DNA of 24,733 nucleotides from Dehalococcoidales bacterium (GTDB taxonomy: Bacteria; Chloroflexota; Dehalococcoidia; Dehalococcoidales; UBA3254), in NCBI GenBank assembly GCA_016926695.1, contig JAFGOB010000102.1, positions 1 to 24,733 of the forward strand, in the 5' to 3' direction. Below, in pieces: positions 1-8,309 of this stretch. The notes beneath the pieces are model-generated. The model did no database searches. It saw nothing but the letters and a program-made list of their open reading frames with translations, and had not been told where the DNA came from. The translations under genes and the position numbers were made by a program. The stretch's first letter is position 1; the number at the start of each line of letters is the position of its first letter.

Positions 1-185
1 CGCTCGCGATATATAATAATTGTCGATTTAGCGATAGAAAAAGCGATCGTTCCGCTTAATTCAGTCAGGTGGCGATATTCTGGAGGCCAAACCCCAGGTA
101 TTATGAAAGAGCGCGCCGAAGCCGCAGGAGCCAGGCTGGAAACAGAAAGCGAAAAGGGCGCGGCACCGCGATAACGGTTACGTGA
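1..185 (+). pseudogene. Histidine kinase C-terminal remnant (frameshifted)
   Basis: An open frame runs from the left edge to TAA at 172-174. Its last part reads GIMKERAEAAGARLETESEKG, the kind of sequence that closes the HATPase domain of NarX/DegS-type sensor kinases (the G-L-x-x-M-x-E-R-A box, then a short strand and a Gly-rich turn). The expected ending, G-R-G-T-A-I-T-V-T-stop, is present but in the next frame, at 156-185, so a one-base shift near 150-160 separates the two halves. The upstream part (1-90) does not show the usual D-x-G-x-G box. I infer a decayed kinase, with the rest lying left of the window. A sequencing error at the G-rich run could explain the frameshift alone, but not the poor match further upstream. 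Confidence 0.5.
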
Positions 186-271
186 ACCAAAAAATCCGGG
201 AAGGAGGCATAGCGGGATACCACGAAACTATACGTATTAAGGCCATAGCTGACCATGCTTTGATGTACTGA
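186..271 (+). pseudogene. NarL/FixJ-type response regulator 5' remnant
   Basis: A GGAGG-like site lies near 200-206. From about 224 the frame reads ETIRIKAIADHALMY and then stops (TGA 269-271). NarL-family receiver domains start with T-I-R-[IV]-x-[IL]-A-D-D-H-x-[LV]-[VM]-R-E-G, so this matches the first strand and acidic pocket of a receiver with one of the two Asp residues lost, followed by an early stop. It sits directly after the kinase remnant, the normal order of such pairs, which supports reading it as the fossil partner. Nothing recognisable follows between 272 and 512. It is short, so this is a pattern match rather than proof. Confidence 0.45.
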
Positions 272-512
272 GGTCTTTCAGAGTGCCGCCTGACTGTGAT
301 TACCTTTGGTCGGTCCGGTAGGCCGCCTCCGCGGTCTTGAAATACAGGCTGGTCACCCGACCAGGAAAAATACTCGACTTAATCCCTGCCTTTAACTCCC
401 CCGGTGACGGATAACTCAGGGAGCGTGTTCTTTTATACTGGGTATATGAAATTGAAAAATTAACCGTGAAGCAGACAGAGAATGAAAGTAGTAACTGCTC
501 AGGAGGCAAGCA

Positions 513-1133
513 ATGTCACAGGCACAGACAGTATATCCGGTTTATGTTAGAGGCGAACTTACCGAACCACCCTCCCGCGGATGGTGGCTCCTCAAGTGGC
601 TGCTGGGGATTCCCCACTACATTATCCTGGCATTTTTATGGGTAGCCTTCCTGATCGTGAGTATCATCGCCTTTTTCGCCATCCTGTTCACCGGGAAATA
701 CCCGAAGGGTCTCTTTGAGTTCAACACGGGGGTTTTACGCTGGACCTGGCGGGTAAGCTTTTACAGCTACGGGGCGCTCGGAACGGACAAATATCCCCCC
801 TTCAGCCTCGATTCCGATGACAGCTACCCGGCTGACCTGCAAATCGAATACCCTGAGAGACTGTCCCGGGGACTGGTACTGATAAAGTGGTGGCTGCTGG
901 CCATTCCCCATTATGTTATCGTAGCCATCTTCCAGGGCAATGGAGAAAAAGGCGCCGGCGGTCTTGTTTTCATTTTAGCCATTATCGCAGCAATAGTCCT
1001 GTTATTTACCGGAAAATACCCCGAGTCGATTTTCAAACTCGTCGTGGGTATGAACCGCTGGACCTGTCGCGTGTCTGCCTACGCCTCCCTGATGACGGAC
1101 CGGTATCCGCCTTTCCGCCTCTGGGATGATTGA
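513..1133 (+). CDS. DUF4389 domain membrane protein (two tandem copies)
   Basis: A 206-residue integral membrane protein. Two homologous halves are visible: residues 20-100 and 117-203 each carry a KW-x-L-x-I-P-H-Y helix start, a hydrophobic segment, the block L-F-T-G-K-Y-P, then R-W-x-x-R-V and T-D-[KR]-Y-P-P-F. This is the DUF4389 pattern, here duplicated. Hydrophobic segments at about 24-60 and 121-165 suggest two to four membrane helices. The start is supported by an AGGAGG site nine bases upstream. The function of the family is not known to me. The gene stands alone, about 200 bases before the lipoprotein gene on the same strand. Confidence 0.85.
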   Translation: MSQAQTVYPVYVRGELTEPPSRGWWLLKWLLGIPHYIILAFLWVAFLIVSIIAFFAILFTGKYPKGLFEFNTGVLRWTWRVSFYSYGALGTDKYPPFSLDSDDSYPADLQIEYPERLSRGLVLIKWWLLAIPHYVIVAIFQGNGEKGAGGLVFILAIIAAIVLLFTGKYPESIFKLVVGMNRWTCRVSAYASLMTDRYPPFRLWDD

Positions 1134-1217
1134 ACACTAAACTCCCCGGGAACCGCTGAGGCGAGTTGAGGGCGTTAGCTTCATCTCAGATTTGGAGCAA
1201 CGGGAATGACCTTATAA

Positions 1218-1260
1218 CAGCAGGCAAGTGGAGGCTGATTGTTTCAACTATAGCCTGCTG
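1218..1260 (+). repeat. Inverted repeat in the 1134-1333 intergenic gap
   Basis: CAGCAGGC at 1218-1225 pairs perfectly with GCCTGCTG at 1253-1260 across a 27-base loop. There is no T-run, so it is not a standard terminator. A TATAAT box at 1300-1305 lies just downstream and could be the -10 of the lipoprotein gene, but no good -35 box is seen. A regulatory role is a guess. Confidence 0.3.
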
Positions 1261-1333
1261 CTGTATAGCCGGCATAACCAAACCACAGTTTTTCCGTTGT
1301 ATAATAAGAGACTGATCGAACGGGAGTCAATAA

Positions 1334-2860
1334 ATGCACACGATGAAGCTGGCTTGCATCTCCGTAATACTTATCATTGTGGCTCTCGGCGCCATGGCCT
1401 GCACCCCGCCATCGGCTGAGCCTGAGGCTGAAAGCCGTGGTATTGCCGAAGAATTTGTTAAAAATGAAGCCACTTTCCAGTTCGACGGTATACTGGAAAC
1501 CCTTCAGGTGACAAGTACGGATCCAGAGGGTGAAGGCTGGAAGTTCACTATCGAGTTTGACAGCCGGCATGCCGGCTATGGGGAACGGAGCGGACAGGCG
1601 CTGGCCGAGGTAATAACACACCATACAGCCGAAATTGCCGTCCGGGACAGTCTGGTGACGGAGGCGATTATGGACGGGCAATGGAACATGATAGATCAGC
1701 GTATTGATGTGGAAATAAGGCCGGCGCCGATCGACGAAGTAAAGGTCAATATTCTAAAGTCCAATCCACCACAGATAGGCGTGTATATCAAAGGCGGACT
1801 CCCGGACGGCTGCACCACCTTTCACGGTCTGGAAATCGCACGGGAAGAAAGCACCATCAACATCAAGGTGACCATTCAACGCCCCAGGGGAGTTGAATGT
1901 CCGGCGATTTACACCACCTTTGAGAAAGACGTCAACCTGGGCAGCGACTTCATTTTCGGCACGACCTATACTCTGAACGTAAATGATTATACAACCACAT
2001 TCGAAGGCACCTTGATGGAAAGAGAAGGCTTTACCATTTATCTGACCGGGGAAGATATTCCTCCGGACAAAATGGAAATGCAAAGCCATGTCAACCTGGC
2101 CGGCCAGCCTGTCATATCGATACAGGATATCATCGCCTACAATGCCCGGACTCACGAGATAAGTCTTACTGACGAGGCCTTTGAACGTATTGACGGATTG
2201 TCAGTACCGGTCAGAGGAAAGTCATTCGTGGTCTGCGTTGACAGGTCCCCCGTTTACTGGGGGGCTTTCTGGACGCCGGTTTCTTCCATGTCATTCGATG
2301 GAGTCACCATCTGGAAACCGCTGGGTACCCAGGAAACGAAAACAATAGCCATTACTCTGGGTTATCCCGGCTCCTCCTTTTATGGAGGCGATGACCCCAG
2401 AAACGATCCGGCAGTGTTGCAATCTCTGGAGCAGGCAGGGAAGCTGGTCAACGGACCGTCAGTTGCATCCGTGGAAGAGCTGCCCCGCTCTTTTAAAGGA
2501 TACGAGCTTTACTCATGGGCAGAAGACAGTCAATGGTACTTTACCTTAATTACAGGTACCAATCGCTCCAAAACAGCCCAGGAAATCGTTTCCGGAGAAG
2601 ACTCTATCTCCGAAAACGGGTGGGTAAAAATCCATGCGGCGGATGTGGATTCGATCATAAATGTCCTCAGCCGCCTGCCTAAAGGTGAGTTCGTCTTCTG
2701 GTGCGATGAGCTGCATATAGGGGACCCGGAGGTGGATTTCCAATTGCCGCCCGAAGATATTGTGGATCAGATCAGGCAACAGGCCGATCAGTCCGGCCTG
2801 GATTTCACCATTTCAGCACAATCCCCGCCACAACAGTTTAAACAAACAGGGTTGCCGTAA
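1334..2860 (+). CDS. Putative lipoprotein of unknown function
   Basis: A 508-residue exported protein. The first 23 residues are a lipoprotein signal: a Lys, a hydrophobic stretch, then A-M-A-C with Cys23 as the probable lipidated residue, followed by a Pro/Glu-rich linker. The rest is predicted extracytoplasmic. A segment at about 138-225 has two Cys residues spaced about 35 apart (D-G-C-T-T-F and V-E-C-P-A-I-Y) and looks like a small beta-sandwich. The C-terminal 130 residues contain acidic, tryptophan-rich stretches (L-P-R-S-F-K-G-Y-E-L-Y-S-W) resembling uncharacterised Chloroflexota secreted proteins. I do not recognise an enzyme. The start has GGGAG upstream; a second Met at codon 4 is also possible. 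It converges on the GrdB-like gene, with 44 bases between the ends. Confidence 0.75.
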   Translation: MHTMKLACISVILIIVALGAMACTPPSAEPEAESRGIAEEFVKNEATFQFDGILETLQVTSTDPEGEGWKFTIEFDSRHAGYGERSGQALAEVITHHTAEIAVRDSLVTEAIMDGQWNMIDQRIDVEIRPAPIDEVKVNILKSNPPQIGVYIKGGLPDGCTTFHGLEIAREESTINIKVTIQRPRGVECPAIYTTFEKDVNLGSDFIFGTTYTLNVNDYTTTFEGTLMEREGFTIYLTGEDIPPDKMEMQSHVNLAGQPVISIQDIIAYNARTHEISLTDEAFERIDGLSVPVRGKSFVVCVDRSPVYWGAFWTPVSSMSFDGVTIWKPLGTQETKTIAITLGYPGSSFYGGDDPRNDPAVLQSLEQAGKLVNGPSVASVEELPRSFKGYELYSWAEDSQWYFTLITGTNRSKTAQEIVSGEDSISENGWVKIHAADVDSIINVLSRLPKGEFVFWCDELHIGDPEVDFQLPPEDIVDQIRQQADQSGLDFTISAQSPPQQFKQTGLP

Positions 2861-2904
2861 GCTCCCAGCCCCTTCACAGGATAACGGTTCAGATGCCCCC
2901 GCAG

Positions 2905-4128
2905 CTATTCCACCTTGCGGCCGGCGATATAACCGGGAGCGATAAAGTGGCCTATCCTGTTCATGGATGTATCCGGGCTTGCTTCACAGACCCGCTTCAG
3001 ATTTAGCAGCAATTCCCCGGCTTTGGTCTCGCCCCAGAACCACTCCTGGAGTTTTTGGCTAGAGACCCCTCCCCGGCCTGGCTGGGCGGTAATCGCTTCA
3101 ATATAGTAGGCTTTCAGGTCCTCAACCGCGAACTTGACTGTTACGGGCATTTCGATGTCTTTGCGGGGGTTTTCCGGCTTCCTGTCCTTTACTACAGCGT
3201 AAATAAACCCACCCAGGGCTTCAAGCCCAATATCGCTGAGACCTACCGTGGTGCGCTTCCGTTGAGAGAGGGCCATGTCATACCATGGACGAAGTGCTGC
3301 TATTTCGCGGCGCAGGGCTGCTTCCTCATCATCGGTTTCCGCTGTTTCGGCCTTGTTCACAGAATAATACACCGGGCAGGCCAGAACTACCGGTTCGCCG
3401 GACGATTCCGGTTCATCATCAGGGAAATCCACCAGCAAAGGACCGGCAGGGGCTTCGAGCAGCTTCAAAAGGTCCATCAGCACCCGCCTTTGAAAGGCGG
3501 CATTGTTGGGCGGTCCCAGCGGACGTCCCATTTCAAACGGGACCCACAACGCCCGGGGCGGCTTGATAATTTCCGTGTGCGGACGGACCAGACTTATACC
3601 TGCCGTAGGCAAACCCTCCTGTTCCAGGAAATGCGATAATACGCCGACGGCGCCTGTGCAGCCCGGTCAGACCGGAAAGAGCAGTACGGCATTGACGTTG
3701 TCCTGCTTGAGCAGACGGGCAATTTGCCGTACAGGCTCAGGCTTATCCGCCTGGGCCTGAATGCTGGAATAAGAATAGTGAAAAGCCGCCAGACTTCCGA
3801 TTATGCCTTCCTGTTCCATTTCCCGAAGCCTGTCAAGAGGAAACACAACATTCCAGTCCTGCTGAAATCCGGTGCGGTCGAAACTGGTGGCCATATGCGA
3901 CATCACCAGATCGTTGGGCTGGACATCACCCGGAATAACGCGATAATAATCATCCGGGTCCATGGTGAAAGGCCGGTCATGACGACCATGCAGGCCCGCC
4001 GTAGTAATGACGGCTACCCGCCTTTTTTCCAGGGGAGGCCCGCTTACCCAGGGATGGTCTTTGAACGACGGACACTTAAAGCTTAACAGCCTTTTTCTTT
4101 CTTCTTCGCTTACATCTTCCAGGCGCAT
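2905..4128 (-). CDS. GrdB/PrdB-family selenoprotein (UGA read as Sec154)
   Basis: Two frames, 4128-3670 and 3666-2905, are one 407-codon gene joined through an in-frame TGA at 3667-3669. Around it the protein reads L-L-F-P-V-U-P-G-C-T-G-A-V-G-V-L, and the frame continues smoothly with E-Q-E-G-L-P-T-A-G-I-S-L. The N-terminal block A-V-I-T-T-A-G-L-H at about 38-46 and the later F-D-R-T-G-F are typical of the glycine/sarcosine/betaine reductase selenoprotein B family (PF07355), whose members carry a Sec-Pro-x-Cys motif. Those enzymes reductively cleave C-N bonds through the selenolate. No GrdA, GrdC or GrdE partner is in the window, so the substrate is unknown. The gene follows the FAD-linked oxidase by 34 bases and is probably co-transcribed. 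If UGA were a true stop, both halves would be broken proteins, which the conserved sequence on both sides argues against. Confidence 0.85.
3642..3652 (-). promoter_or_regulatory. Candidate SECIS hairpin of the GrdB-like gene
   Basis: On the minus strand, 14 bases after the UGA, CGCC-GUC-GGCG forms a four-pair stem with a GUC loop; a further G-U pair can extend it. The loop lies at bases 19-21 after UGA. Bacterial SECIS elements place a short stem-loop with an exposed G-U about this far downstream for SelB to bind. The stem is short and is seen by eye only. Confidence 0.5.
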
Positions 4129-4162
4129 CTTTTCACTCTCAACTATTTATTATTTGCCGGAC

Positions 4163-5644
4163 TCAGGCATTAATCCCTACCTTGGCCGCCACTTCATTCG
4201 GGTCGATTGCTTCCTTGATCTTCTTCCACCAGAGATGGTAGTTGGAGAGGGCAGTGCCGATTTCATCGGTCGTATCCAGAGAGGCGCCCATCGTTACGGC
4301 GAAATAGTTTTCCCTGAAAGCCCTGTCCATTTGTTCTTTCTGCCAGGTCAGCACGGCTTCTTTGGCTTCAGCGTTGGTGGGATCGTACTTGCAGAATATT
4401 TCCGTCTTGCCCAGGTGTCCCTGTTCGACTCCCCAGCCGAAGAATGCCCCGCCGTCATCCACGATATAGCCTTTTTCTATCAAAGGCTTCTTGGCTTCAC
4501 CAGCCCCTACAGCCCACCTTATAGTCAGGTCCCTCTGTCCCATCACCGGAATAGAGTTAAAGGCCCCTCCGGGGCGGAAGGTCTCTCTTATCGAGGCGCT
4601 TATCCGCACGCACTGGCACAGCAGAATTCCTTCAGTTTCAGGGTCTTCCACCGCACTCAGGGACTTCCCGTCATTATCATTGATGATTTTGGCCAGCACC
4701 TTCTTTTTAAACTCAAAGTCCTCCCTGCTACTGCCGGCTACTATTATAAAAAAGCCGGGGCCTTTCACCTCCCGGTTGATCTTTTTGAAAAATTGCGCCT
4801 CTTCTTCGTTGCTGGCGGTAATATTGGCAGCGACCATGGCCGCATTAAATCCCATCAGCTCGAAGGCTATTTCGTTTTCTCCAATTTTGATCTCCGCCTG
4901 CCACATTTTTTCTACCGACGGGAAGCTGTAGTAACGCGCCATCATGTTTGCCGGCATACCACTGAGGCTGTAATGCGGAGATATGCCGGTTAACGGAAAG
5001 CCCGGGGGGCCGGGCCAGTGATAAAGCTTCAAGGCGGCCCTGGTAAATACTCCCGGTGTTACCCCGGGCGGCACAGCCGAGCTGATCAGGCTTCTGAGAG
5101 AGGGCCCCGGTCCGTCCCCGCAGAACCACTGGTCAGTAGAACCCGTTGAACCCAGCCGGACCAGGTCGCCCTCTGGAGTCACCCATTCAATAGCCAGTTG
5201 GTTGCGGTCGTCCCCGCTGGTAGTCTGGTCCAGGTGCCCGTGACCTCTGAGCATAGCCGAGCAGTTAGCCCCCGACCCCTTGATATTACAGATCAAACCC
5301 CTCTTCATAAGCTCAGCGTGAAGCTCTCCCGTAACTACATACGGCTCCACCACGGCATACATATTTTTCTCATTGATCTCGATGATCCTGTTCATACGCC
5401 GTAAGTCCAGGTAGATGATGTCATCGGGGAAAAGCCCGGTCCAATCGGTGGAGGCAGAGGCAAACTGCAGCCTGTATTTATTGCACAGCTTCACCAGCAT
5501 CTGTATTTCATCTCTATTACCCGGGAGGACTACCGCGGCAAAATTATTGGAGTGATAGGCAGGCATAATCGCCGGGTCGTCAGAGATATTCTCCGCTCCC
5601 ACCACGTCTTCAAAGGCCTGGTATATGTCTCTGCTTAATGCCAT
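4163..5644 (-). CDS. FAD-linked oxidase (VAO/PCMH-type)
   Basis: A 493-residue flavoprotein of the FAD_binding_4 type. The N-terminal region has A-V-V-L-P-G-N-R-D-E-I-Q-M-L at about 37-50, where these enzymes bind the FAD pyrophosphate, then L-D-L-R-R-M-N-R-I-I-E-I and A-V-V-E-P at 79-101, and a Gly-rich stretch with H-G-H-L-D-Q-T-T-S-G-D at 135-145. That order is standard for glycolate-oxidase-GlcD-like and vanillyl-alcohol-oxidase-like proteins. I cannot name the substrate. The frame extends to 5773, but the Met at 5644 has GGGGAG upstream and starts the family homology, so it is chosen. It is the first gene of a two-gene operon with the GrdB-like selenoprotein and is divergent from the toxin-antitoxin locus. 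Confidence 0.85.
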   Translation of the reverse strand: MALSRDIYQAFEDVVGAENISDDPAIMPAYHSNNFAAVVLPGNRDEIQMLVKLCNKYRLQFASASTDWTGLFPDDIIYLDLRRMNRIIEINEKNMYAVVEPYVVTGELHAELMKRGLICNIKGSGANCSAMLRGHGHLDQTTSGDDRNQLAIEWVTPEGDLVRLGSTGSTDQWFCGDGPGPSLRSLISSAVPPGVTPGVFTRAALKLYHWPGPPGFPLTGISPHYSLSGMPANMMARYYSFPSVEKMWQAEIKIGENEIAFELMGFNAAMVAANITASNEEEAQFFKKINREVKGPGFFIIVAGSSREDFEFKKKVLAKIINDNDGKSLSAVEDPETEGILLCQCVRISASIRETFRPGGAFNSIPVMGQRDLTIRWAVGAGEAKKPLIEKGYIVDDGGAFFGWGVEQGHLGKTEIFCKYDPTNAEAKEAVLTWQKEQMDRAFRENYFAVTMGASLDTTDEIGTALSNYHLWWKKIKEAIDPNEVAAKVGINA

Positions 5645-5808
5645 GATCGCTTCTCCCCTTTTTGTTTTTTTCGGTAGTCCGCCAACAGGAAAAACACGAC
5701 GCGCCTGAACTTCAACTTTATAGTGCAGGTTCGATATTCGCTTACTGCTCGCTGAGTCGTTATTATATTGCACCGCCAGCCTGAAGTCAACCCGACGTGC
5801 TTATACAA

Positions 5809-5836
5809 ATTATCATTCAGATATTGATAATCTGAA
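5809..5836 (+). promoter_or_regulatory. Interlocked palindromes, probable antitoxin operator
   Basis: Two perfect seven-base inverted repeats overlap here: ATTATCA (5809-5815) with TGATAAT (5825-5831), and TTCAGAT (5816-5822) with ATCTGAA (5830-5836). They cover the -35 box of the antitoxin promoter. Ribbon-helix-helix antitoxins usually repress their own operon from such sites, so autoregulation is the natural reading. Confidence 0.55.
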
Positions 5837-5852
5837 TACTTTTGAATACTAT
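5824..5852 (+). promoter_or_regulatory. Toxin-antitoxin promoter
   Basis: TTGATA (5824-5829) is followed after exactly 17 bases by TACTAT (5847-5852), a good sigma70-type pair. The antitoxin start is 20 bases beyond the -10 box, with TGGAGG between them. The -35 box lies inside the palindromic operator. Confidence 0.6.
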
Positions 5853-5871
5853 TGTCAATGGAGGTTAGAGT

Positions 5872-6114
5872 ATGGCCAAAACAGTTGCTGTCAGATTGGA
5901 TGATACGACCTACAACAAAATAAAAAACGCTGCTGATTCAGAGAGAAGGACCATTTCCAATTTTATAGAGTTCGCTACCCTGTCCTATGTTGATAACAGC
6001 CGTTTCGTGGCGGATGAAGAGATGGAGTATATTCTTCAGGACAGGGACCTGATAAATAACCTGAACCAATCTATTAAAGACATCAAGGAAGGGAAATATC
6101 GCATCGTCGAGTAA
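5872..6114 (+). CDS. CopG/RHH-type antitoxin
   Basis: An 80-residue protein. The first part reads K-T-V-A-V-R-L-D-D-T-T-Y, a strand typical of ribbon-helix-helix DNA-binding antitoxins, followed by a helix with R-R-T-I-S-N-F-I-E. The C-terminal half is acidic and helical (L-N-Q-S-I-K-D-I-K-E-G), as expected of a toxin-wrapping tail, and the last residues K-Y-R-I-V-E directly precede the toxin frame. GGAGG lies upstream of the ATG. It should bind the palindromes at 5809-5836 and neutralise the RelE/ParE-like protein downstream. Confidence 0.8.
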   Translation: MAKTVAVRLDDTTYNKIKNAADSERRTISNFIEFATLSYVDNSRFVADEEMEYILQDRDLINNLNQSIKDIKEGKYRIVE

Positions 6115-6379
6115 GTTCCGTATAGCTGAGACGCTGACTTTTCATAAAATAATCGAGCCGAGTATCTATAAGCGGCATTATTCCAGAGTCAGGGAGATTA
6201 TATATCCCGCTTTACGTATCAACCACTTCTTCGGGCCGAATACAAAACGCCTCAAGGGAGAGTTGAGTTCCATTTACAGGTATCGAATCGGTAACTACCG
6301 ACTGTTCTATACTGTCAGCCCGGAGAAGAGAATAATATTCATTCTGGATATCGCAAACAGAAAAGACACCTATCGCTGA
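6113..6379 (+). pseudogene. RelE/ParE-family toxin with no start codon
   Basis: A frame of 88 sense codons ends at TGA 6377-6379. It begins K-F-R-I-A-E-T-L-T-F and ends L-K-G-E-L-S-S-I-Y-R-Y-R-I-G-N-Y-R-L-F-Y, then I-I-F-I-L-D-I-A-N-R-K-D-T-Y-R, the clear signature of RelE/ParE toxins, complete at the C-terminus. The frame opens at 6065, but no ATG, GTG or TTG occurs in it before the middle of the domain; only ATC, ATA or CTG could initiate. The junction is GAGTAAGTTC; one extra base (GAGTGAAGTTC) would give the usual overlapping stop and GTG start. I infer a one-base loss that silenced the toxin, or a sequencing error. Translation from a rare start codon, or by +1 shifting off the antitoxin, cannot be excluded. 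Confidence 0.65.
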
Positions 6380-6448
6380 TAATAGAGTGTATCGAGCATT
6401 CTGAGAGGTGGACACCACCAGTGCGATGATGGTTAAAATGGATGTAAT

Positions 6449-6470
6449 ACCGGTTCTGTCAAGAGCCGGT
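6449..6470. terminator. Hairpin between toxin and SDR genes
   Basis: ACCGGTTCT (6449-6457) pairs with AGAGCCGGT (6462-6470), with one G-U pair and a four-base loop. It sits between converging genes. The tail on either strand is only moderately T-rich, so it is a weak terminator candidate. Confidence 0.35.
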
Positions 6471-6556
6471 TAAAGCCGTAAACAAACTACATCAGCAGAC
6501 GAATTTGACCTGTCCCGTTATTTACATGCCTGCTCTCAAAGGTATCCCGGCTGTTC

Positions 6557-7282
6557 TTATCCTCTGCCCAGGTAGAGCTGCTCCCTGGGTAACTGGATAA
6601 GTTCAAGGATATTTACATCCGGTGGCTGACAGGCCATGTATACCGTCGTGGCGGCTATCTGTTCATAGGACATCATCGGCTGCGGATGATCGCTGGCGGC
6701 ATTTTTGGCCAGGTCCCCGGTCACGCCGGGATGAAGACAACCGCAAGTGATGCCGTACTCCCTCCCTTCCAGCGCCGTGGTGTGGGTCAGTCCCACCAAC
6801 CCGAATTTGGCGCTGTTATAGGGAGCGGTGTTGGGGCGTACGCGCTGGGCTGATATACTGCCGATATTTATGATACGCCCGCCTCCCTGTTTTCTCATGA
6901 TGCGGAAGGCCTCCCGGGTGCAGATGAACGGCGCCCTCAACTCTACATTTATCACCCAGTCCCATATCTCAGTTGACATCTGCTCAATCGGCTGGTTGAG
7001 AAAAACACCTGCGTTGTTGACCAGTATATCCAGTCTTCCATAAAGTTCCATGGTCCGGGAGAACATTTTTACTATCTGATCCTCGCTGGTTACATCGGTC
7101 GGCACCGCTTCTGCGGTGTTACCGGTCTCAACGATTTGCGCCCGTGTTTTATTCAGGTCATCAACACAGCGGGCTGCCAGCACTACCTTCGCTCCCTCCT
7201 GCGCGAGGGCGACGGATATGGCCTTGCCAATACCCCGGCTGGCGCCGGTTACTACGGCTACCTTGCCATCAAGCTGTTTCAC
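6557..7282 (-). CDS. Short-chain dehydrogenase/reductase (SDR)
   Basis: A 241-residue classical SDR. T-G-A-S-R-G-I-G at 12-19 binds the dinucleotide, N-N-A-G is at 89-92, and the catalytic set is Ser142 with Y-N-S-A-K (Tyr155, Lys159). The length is normal. R16 and the R38/C39 region after the second strand are compatible with NADP(H), but that is not certain. It starts with GTG, supported by AGGAGG upstream. It is the last gene of a three-gene operon after the UGSC-like selenoprotein and a second SDR. It probably oxidises or reduces an alcohol, ketone or hydroxyacyl substrate; the exact reaction cannot be read from the sequence. Confidence 0.85.
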   Translation of the reverse strand: MKQLDGKVAVVTGASRGIGKAISVALAQEGAKVVLAARCVDDLNKTRAQIVETGNTAEAVPTDVTSEDQIVKMFSRTMELYGRLDILVNNAGVFLNQPIEQMSTEIWDWVINVELRAPFICTREAFRIMRKQGGGRIINIGSISAQRVRPNTAPYNSAKFGLVGLTHTTALEGREYGITCGCLHPGVTGDLAKNAASDHPQPMMSYEQIAATTVYMACQPPDVNILELIQLPREQLYLGRG

Positions 7283-7345
7283 AATCTACCTCCTGAGTAC
7301 GATAAAATGAATTCGGCTGTTCTACTTTTCGAAGAATAACGGGCA

Positions 7346-8272
7346 TTACCAGTCCGGCGGGCCCACCTGTTTCTGCTTATCATAGATATCGTTATAGATC
7401 ACGGAGCCGAAAGTCATAACGATATCCCAGCGTTTCTGATTACGCGGCTCGTCAGGGACGGCACGCATTATAGCCTCATTGCGTGCATTGAAGCCGGCCT
7501 TCCATTCCGGATGGGTAATGATGAACAGGTCGTTGTTCCTGATGCCCCGTACCACACGCTCGCCGGTCTCTTCCGGAGTCATGAAAGCCTCTTTACCCAG
7601 AGGCGTCCGCCGTTTCGATGCGGGAGGCGGAGGAGGCCAGGGTTCCCCTTCATTCCTGAGATGGGGCGGCCGGTTGGCAATGGTAGACTCGTTAAGATTG
7701 GTATCGGTCAGTCCCGGAATGAGCACCGAGACCCCGATCCCCTTGTCCTGAAGGTCGGTGGCGATGGTCTCCATCATGCCAGCCACGGCGTACTTGGCCG
7801 TGCAGTAGATGATATGACCTCCCATGGCGGACAGCCCCCCGGTAGAAGAAGTGGAAACTATGTGTCCTCCCTCTCCGTGCTTCAAAATACGCGGTAGGAT
7901 CGTCACAATGCCGTTGATGACTCCGCCAAGGTTAACGCTGAGGCCGAAATCCCAGTCTTTATAGGTCAGGTCCTGCACCAGTCCCGGGCAGGATACTCCG
8001 GCATTATTCACCAGCACGTGTATTTTCTCGAATACGGACTCAGCTTCATCAGCGGCCCTGGCATAGGCCGCCCTGTCGGTGACATCAAGTCTGATGGGAT
8101 GGACGGGCTGTTCCGTTTTCCTGAAATAAGCCATGGCTTCATCCAGGGCATCCTGCCGTGAATCGGCGATAACCACCTTCATACCGTATTTCACGCACGC
8201 CATGGCAATACCCAGGCCGATGCCGCTGGCACCGCCGGTGATAAAAGCCACTTTCCCACTGATGTTCTCCAC
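7346..8272 (-). CDS. Short-chain dehydrogenase/reductase (extended C-terminus)
   Basis: A 308-residue SDR with T-G-G-A-S-G-I-G at 12-19, N-N-A-G at 89-92, a Ser-rich strand around 140-143 and Y-C-T-A-K (Tyr156, Lys160). Asp37 after the second strand suggests NAD(H). It carries about 60 extra residues: a Pro-rich insert (P-P-P-P-P) near 215 and a tail with W-D-I-V-M-T-F-G. Such longer SDRs are common in uncharacterised catabolic clusters. GTG start with GAGGGAAA upstream. It lies 37 bases after the selenoprotein gene and 63 before the next SDR, so all three are probably one transcript. The substrate is unknown. Confidence 0.85.
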   Translation of the reverse strand: MENISGKVAFITGGASGIGLGIAMACVKYGMKVVIADSRQDALDEAMAYFRKTEQPVHPIRLDVTDRAAYARAADEAESVFEKIHVLVNNAGVSCPGLVQDLTYKDWDFGLSVNLGGVINGIVTILPRILKHGEGGHIVSTSSTGGLSAMGGHIIYCTAKYAVAGMMETIATDLQDKGIGVSVLIPGLTDTNLNESTIANRPPHLRNEGEPWPPPPPASKRRTPLGKEAFMTPEETGERVVRGIRNNDLFIITHPEWKAGFNARNEAIMRAVPDEPRNQKRWDIVMTFGSVIYNDIYDKQKQVGPPDW

Positions 8273-8309
8273 TGCTTTCCCTCTTTATTAGTTTTTTTCG
8301 ACCAGTAAA

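Noticed and set aside
2861..2904. Terminator between the lipoprotein and GrdB-like genes
   Set aside because: No stable hairpin with a T-run was found in the 44-base gap.
4163..4165. TGA at the end of the FAD-linked oxidase as a third Sec codon
   Set aside because: The frame continues for only seven more codons before another stop, and the protein already has the family's usual length.
4007..4993. Long plus-strand open frame of 328 codons
   Set aside because: It lies antisense to the FAD-linked oxidase and GrdB-like genes, has no ribosome site, and its composition is that of an antisense shadow.
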